A stretch of 42,201 nucleotides of DNA, taken from Methylobacterium sp. E-065 (GTDB lineage: Bacteria; Pseudomonadota; Alphaproteobacteria; Rhizobiales; Beijerinckiaceae). The stretch is taken from assembly GCF_022829605.1 (NCBI RefSeq), contig NZ_JAKSYD010000108.1:1-42201 (forward strand), written 5' to 3'. Numbering within the stretch: the stretch's first letter is position 1; each line of letters opens with the position of its first letter. This document shows positions 36,640 to 42,201 of the stretch, piece after piece. Both the position numbers and the translations under genes were made by a program. Below the pieces are notes generated by a model. It made no database searches. It was not told where the DNA came from and saw only the letters and a program-made list of their open reading frames with translations.

Positions 36640-37397
36640 GCGCGCGACGCCTGCGCCGCCGCACGGCGGACCAGGGCCTGCCCGGCCGCCTCCACCAGCG
36701 CGACGGCGCCGATATAGAGGAGCGTCGCGATGCCGAAGGCCTGGAAGGTCTTGAAGGTCTCGGTCTCCGCCTGACGAGAGGCGTAGGACAGTTCCGCGAG
36801 GCCGATTGTCATCGTCAGCGCAGTGTTCTTGATCGTGTTGAGGTACTGGCCGACGATCGGCAGCCACGCGATCCGTAGCGCCTGCGGCAGCACGATGTGC
36901 CGGAAGGCCTGGACCGGCGTGAGGCCGAGGGCCAGGGCCGCCTCGCGCTGAGTCGACCGCACGCCGTTGATTCCGGCACGTCCCTCCTCGGCGATGTAGG
37001 CGCCTGCATAGACGGTCAGGCCTACGAAGCCCGCAAGCGTCTCGTAGGCGGGCCAGCTGAGGGTTGCAGGTCCAAGGTCGAGGATGCGGGGCGCGTTGAG
37101 CCACGCCGTCATCCCGCTCGGCAGCAGAGCCGCGACCGCGAAGTACCAGACGAAGAGCTGGACCAGCAGCGGCGTGTTGCGCACCAAGCCGACGAAGACC
37201 GCCACCGCACGCCGCGGCGCCGGCCCGCCCACCTCCCGCAGGCAACAGGCCGCGAGCCCCAGCACCGTGCCCGCGCCGCTTACGGCCGCCGACAGGGCTA
37301 GGGTGACTTCGAAGCCCTGCAGCAGCCAGAGAAGGTAGCGCGGCGCCAAAAGATCGCCGAACAGGCTCACGGCGCCGATCCGGTCAGTCGTGCTCAC
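36636..37397 (-). CDS. Polar amino-acid ABC transporter permease 1
   Basis: The 253-residue membrane protein belongs to the His/Glu/Gln/Arg/opine permease family (HEQRo). Signatures are VGLVRNTPLLVQLFVWYFAV and the EAA loop region AFRHIVLPQALRIAWLPIVG with NTIKNTALTM downstream. The start is GTG at 37397, overlapping the end of the binding-protein gene by 14 bases. With permease 2 it forms the channel that passes the amino acid from the periplasmic binding protein. Confidence 0.9.
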   Translation of the reverse strand: MSTTDRIGAVSLFGDLLAPRYLLWLLQGFEVTLALSAAVSGAGTVLGLAACCLREVGGPAPRRAVAVFVGLVRNTPLLVQLFVWYFAVAALLPSGMTAWLNAPRILDLGPATLSWPAYETLAGFVGLTVYAGAYIAEEGRAGINGVRSTQREAALALGLTPVQAFRHIVLPQALRIAWLPIVGQYLNTIKNTALTMTIGLAELSYASRQAETETFKTFQAFGIATLLYIGAVALVEAAGQALVRRAAAQASRA

Positions 37398-38187
37398 CGA
37401 TTCGGAATAGGCGCGGCAGCGGCTGCTCGGTGTTCGGGCCGAACCAGCGGTCGTAGATCACCGCCGCCTTGCCGCTCTTCCCAAGATCCCGCAGGGTCTC
37501 GTTCACGAGGTTGCGCAGGCGTGTCTCACCCTTTGGAATGCCGACGCCGATATAGTCGCTGGATATGCTGAAGGGCGGGATCTCGTAGTTCTGACGGTCC
37601 GGCACCTTTGCCAGCAGCCCGACGAGCTTCGGCCCGTCCTGGGTGATCGCCTGGACGTTGCCATTCCGCAGGGCCGTGAACGCGAAGGGCGTGTCGTCGT
37701 AAGCGACCACCGTGGCCTTCGGGAAATCTCGGCGCAGAACGATCTCGTTGACGGTGCCCTTATCGGCGCCGATGCGCAGGCCGTTCAGCTGATCGGGCGA
37801 CGACAGCGTGCCTTTCTTGGCCAGGAACTGCTGGCCGGAGGCGAAGTACGGGATGCTGAAGTCAAGCTGCTTGGCCCGCTCCTCGGTGATGGTGAAGTTC
37901 GCCAGCACGAGATCGACCTTGCCGGAGGTCAAGAGCGGGATGCGACTCGCAGGGTTGGTGGGGCGCACGTCCAGTTTTACGCCGATCCTGTCGGCGATGG
38001 CCTGTGCGAAATCGACGTCGAGCCCGGCAATCTGTTTGGTGGCCGGTTCGACGAAGCCGAAGGGCGGGTTGCTGTCGAAGGATGCGACGCGCAGCACGCC
38101 GTCTTTCTTGATGTCATCGAGCCGGTCGGCCTGGGCCGCGCCCACCGACAGGAGGGTTGCGAAGGCGAAAGCGAAGAGGCGGCGCAC
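37384..38187 (-). CDS. Periplasmic amino-acid-binding protein of the ABC transporter
   Basis: The 267-residue protein (SBP_bac_3 family) begins with a Sec signal peptide, MRRLFAFAFATLLSVGAAQA. It continues DDIKKDGVLRVASFDSNPPF and GLDVDFAQAIADRIGVKLD, the opening of polar amino-acid-binding proteins. PFAFTALRNGNVQAITQDGP and the closing YDRWFGPNTEQPLPR complete the fold. The start is GTG at 38187, chosen because it precedes a normal signal peptide; the ribosome-binding site is weak. The ligand (for example glutamate, glutamine or an opine) cannot be read from sequence. First gene of the transporter operon. Confidence 0.88.
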   Translation of the reverse strand: MRRLFAFAFATLLSVGAAQADRLDDIKKDGVLRVASFDSNPPFGFVEPATKQIAGLDVDFAQAIADRIGVKLDVRPTNPASRIPLLTSGKVDLVLANFTITEERAKQLDFSIPYFASGQQFLAKKGTLSSPDQLNGLRIGADKGTVNEIVLRRDFPKATVVAYDDTPFAFTALRNGNVQAITQDGPKLVGLLAKVPDRQNYEIPPFSISSDYIGVGIPKGETRLRNLVNETLRDLGKSGKAAVIYDRWFGPNTEQPLPRLFRIGEHD

Positions 38188-38926
38188 ACGAAAATCCAAA
38201 ACCGATTCGGTGTCGAGCCAGATCCACGCTCGAGATTTCGGCGTGCAGCACCCAGCTCGAACGCGCGGAATGAAGACGATCGATCGCGTGAAACGAGTTG
38301 CGCGCGGATCTATCGAAGAACTCCGTGCCTTGTCCAAGCGAACGCCTGTATGGTTCTCCAGGAAGCCTATGGGAATCAACCGTCGAGCTTTCCGTTCTTC
38401 AGGGGCATGGGAGAATGGACTGCCATGTGAACAGCCACCGATGCTGCGGATCTTCTTCGCCGACGGCAGACGCGCTTCACCACACTTGGCCTGCACACCG
38501 GGCGGACCCAGCGGTTGGGATTGACCTCGGCGACGCCCGCGAAGGATGATGCCGCCCGAAGGCCCGTTTCGCGCGGTCGCGACCACGCCTTGACCGAACT
38601 TTAACCTCCTACGCGGCGCAGATTTCTCCAGCCAATGCATTGACCTGCCGCGCAACGGCGGCTAGAAGCGCGCCACTTCGGATGGCCATCGGCTGCCGAC
38701 GGCTCTTCGGATTTGCTTCCGGATGCCGCCGCCATCGCTCCGCGCTCCGAGGAATCAAATCGCCTGACGCTCTAAGTCAGATCCGTAGGTACGAGCGCGT
38801 TCGTTTTCGGGCGTGCTCCTCTGCCCACACCGCGCCGAGGGGCTCTGACCAGCCCTCCGGCGCATATTCGTATTGCGGACTGCTCTTCGCGGTCCGGACC
38901 TAGGTGACCGAGGAAGAGGGCACAGG
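38188..38926. other. Intergenic region between the divergent transporter and str operons
   Basis: About 740 bases. No protein with a recognisable domain or ribosome-binding site was found in any frame; the longer open frames are GC artefacts. It must contain the promoter of the leftward transporter operon and the promoter and leader of the rightward rpsL-rpsG-fusA-tuf operon. The last 80 bases before rpsL (TATTCGTATTGCGGAC region) are locally richer in A/T and the likely promoter-leader zone. Confidence 0.45.
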
Positions 38927-39298
38927 ATGCCGACGATCAACCAGCTGATCGCCCAGCCGCGGAAGATCCAGCGGAGCCGCAATAAGGTTCCGGCGCTTGA
39001 CGCTTGCCCGCAGAAGCGCGGCGTCTGCACCCGCGTTTACACGACGACCCCGAAGAAGCCGAACTCGGCGCTTCGTAAGGTCGCCAAGGTGCGGCTCACC
39101 AACGGCTTCGAGGTGATCGGCTATATCCCGGGTGAGGGCCACAATCTTCAGGAGCACTCCGTGGTGATGATCCGCGGCGGCCGCGTGAAGGATCTTCCGG
39201 GCGTGCGCTACCACATCCTGCGCGGCGTGCTCGACACGCAGGGCGTAAAGAACCGGAAGCAGCGCCGGTCGAAGTACGGCGCCAAGCGGCCGAAGTAA
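38927..39298 (+). CDS. rpsL: 30S ribosomal protein S12 (uS12)
   Basis: The 123-residue decoding-centre protein begins [20 protein letters not shown]. The two loops that contact the A site are wild type: [16 protein letters not shown] keeps the Lys that is changed in many streptomycin-resistant strains, and [13 protein letters not shown] keeps the second such Lys. The sequence thus gives no sign of ribosomal streptomycin resistance. The ATG at 38927 has GAGG upstream; in-frame codons before it are not conserved. First gene of the str operon. Confidence 0.98.
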   Translation: MPTINQLIAQPRKIQRSRNKVPALDACPQKRGVCTRVYTTTPKKPNSALRKVAKVRLTNGFEVIGYIPGEGHNLQEHSVVMIRGGRVKDLPGVRYHILRGVLDTQGVKNRKQRRSKYGAKRPK

Positions 39299-39305
39299 GG
39301 TTTGC

Positions 39306-39330
39306 GTCCGAAGCAGGTTTCGCTTCGGAC
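39306..39330 (+). other. Hairpin between rpsL and rpsG
   Basis: GTCCGAAGC and GCTTCGGAC form a perfect 9-base-pair stem with a 7-base loop, eight bases after the rpsL stop. No T tract follows. The rpsL-rpsG gap is 128 bases; the element may govern mRNA processing or S7-type feedback, but this is speculative. Confidence 0.45.
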
Positions 39331-39426
39331 CACGATTTCCACAGCCTCGTAAGGATGTCGCCGGCCCTCGGGCTCAGGTGGCCTGCGCGGGGTGCTTAAG
39401 ACCATATTGTTCGAGAGCTGAAGCCA

Positions 39427-39897
39427 ATGTCCCGTCGTCACTCAGCAGAGAAGCGCGAGATCATCCCGGACCCGAAGTACGGGGATGTGGTGCTGACGAA
39501 GTTCATGAACTCCATCATGTACGAGGGCAAGAAGTCGACCGCCGAGCGGATCGTCTACGGTGCCTTCGACATCGTCGAGAATCGCGCCCGCGCGAACCCA
39601 ATCGAGGTGTTCCGCGCCGCGCTCGACAACGTTGCCCCGATGATCGAGGTCCGTTCCCGCCGCGTCGGCGGTGCGACCTACCAGGTCCCCGTCGAGGTGC
39701 GCACCGAGCGTCGTCAGGCGCTGGCGATCCGCTGGCTCATCCAGGCAGCCCGCTCGCGCAACGACCGGACCATGATCGAGCGCCTCTCAGCCGAGTTGCT
39801 CGACGCCGCCAACAATCGCGGCAACGCCGTTAAGAAGCGGGAAGACACGCACCGGATGGCGGAAGCCAACCGCGCCTTCTCGCACTACCGCTGGTAA
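39427..39897 (+). CDS. rpsG: 30S ribosomal protein S7 (uS7)
   Basis: The 156-residue head assembly protein begins [20 protein letters not shown]. It contains [38 protein letters not shown] and the C-terminal [20 protein letters not shown], all conserved. In E. coli S7 controls the str mRNA between rpsL and rpsG. It precedes fusA by 30 bases. Confidence 0.98.
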   Translation: MSRRHSAEKREIIPDPKYGDVVLTKFMNSIMYEGKKSTAERIVYGAFDIVENRARANPIEVFRAALDNVAPMIEVRSRRVGGATYQVPVEVRTERRQALAIRWLIQAARSRNDRTMIERLSAELLDAANNRGNAVKKREDTHRMAEANRAFSHYRW

Positions 39898-39927
39898 GCG
39901 GTTCCGCCGTCTCTCAGGAGCAATCCG

Positions 39928-42003
<2,076 letters not shown>

Positions 42004-42060
42004 GGTTACGCCTGAACCACCTCTTCATCCGCAACACGATTTCGAATTTAGGAGGCTCTG

Positions 42061-42201
42061 ATGGGCAAGGAAAAGTTCGCTCGCACCAAGCCGCACTGCA
42101 ACATCGGGACGATCGGGCACGTCGATCACGGCAAGACGTCACTGACGGCGGCGATCACGAAGGTGCTGGCTGAGACGGGCGGGGCGACGTTCACGGCCTA
42201 C
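42061..42201 (+). CDS. tuf: Elongation factor Tu (partial, N-terminus only)
   Basis: The first 47 residues, [20 protein letters not shown] followed by [16 protein letters not shown], are EF-Tu with the G1 P-loop GHVDHGKT at residues 19-26. EF-Tu carries aminoacyl-tRNA to the ribosome. AGGAGG lies eight bases before the ATG. The gene runs off the right edge. Whether this is one of two tuf copies cannot be told here; the S10 operon is expected next if the usual order is kept. Confidence 0.97.
   Translation, partial: MGKEKFARTKPHCNIGTIGHVDHGKTSLTAAITKVLAETGGATFTAY

Overview
The window is about 42 kb of high-GC chromosomal DNA. Codon use, gene content and the ribosomal protein sequences point to an alphaproteobacterium of the order Hyphomicrobiales, most likely a Methylobacterium or close relative. 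This is judged from family resemblance, not from a database search. No tRNA, rRNA, CRISPR array or intact mobile element was seen.

Left part (1 to about 14.2 kb) is accessory and partly decayed. It holds the tail of a DUF6481-type gene, small hypothetical genes, a broken tyrosine recombinase, an internally deleted IS5-type transposase, and a GntR/UTRA regulator divergent from a PfkB sugar kinase. These are followed by a LuxR-type regulator, a small secreted protein, a LysE-family exporter, a TAT-exported bicupin of the oxalate decarboxylase family with a small secreted partner, MsrA, a thioester-reductase-like NAD(P)-dependent enzyme, a MipA/OmpV outer-membrane protein and a TonB-dependent siderophore receptor preceded by an Irr-box-like palindrome. 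The long spacers hold gene debris or nothing recognisable.

Middle part (14.8 to 23.6 kb) is one tightly packed signalling operon on the + strand: a CHASE3-type chemoreceptor, a WspE-like CheA with CheW and receiver domains, CheB (WspF-like), a REC-REC-histidine kinase and a REC-PAS-histidine kinase-REC. The last four genes overlap by 4 bases at each junction. No cheR, no separate cheW and no obvious output gene are present. Just downstream lies a compact unit with a hairpin, a very strong Shine-Dalgarno site, a 28-codon ORF, a long stem-loop and a rho-independent terminator.

Right part (23.7 to 42.2 kb) is the translation core. The spc/alpha genes run leftwards: rplN, rplX, rplE, rpsN, rpsH, rplF, rplR, rpsE, rpmD, rplO, secY, adk, then rpsM, rpsK, rpoA, rplQ. 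The series is unusual in four ways. There is a terminator-like hairpin between rplO and secY. There is an oppositely oriented gene and a secreted-protein gene between adk and rpsM. There is a metallo-beta-lactamase-fold hydrolase between rpsK and rpoA. Several spacers are long and form hairpins. The str genes (rpsL, rpsG, fusA, tuf) run rightwards, and a polar amino-acid ABC transporter operon without an ATPase gene sits between the two divergent ribosomal blocks. The S10 block (rpsJ to rpsQ) is absent between them and may lie beyond the right edge after tuf.
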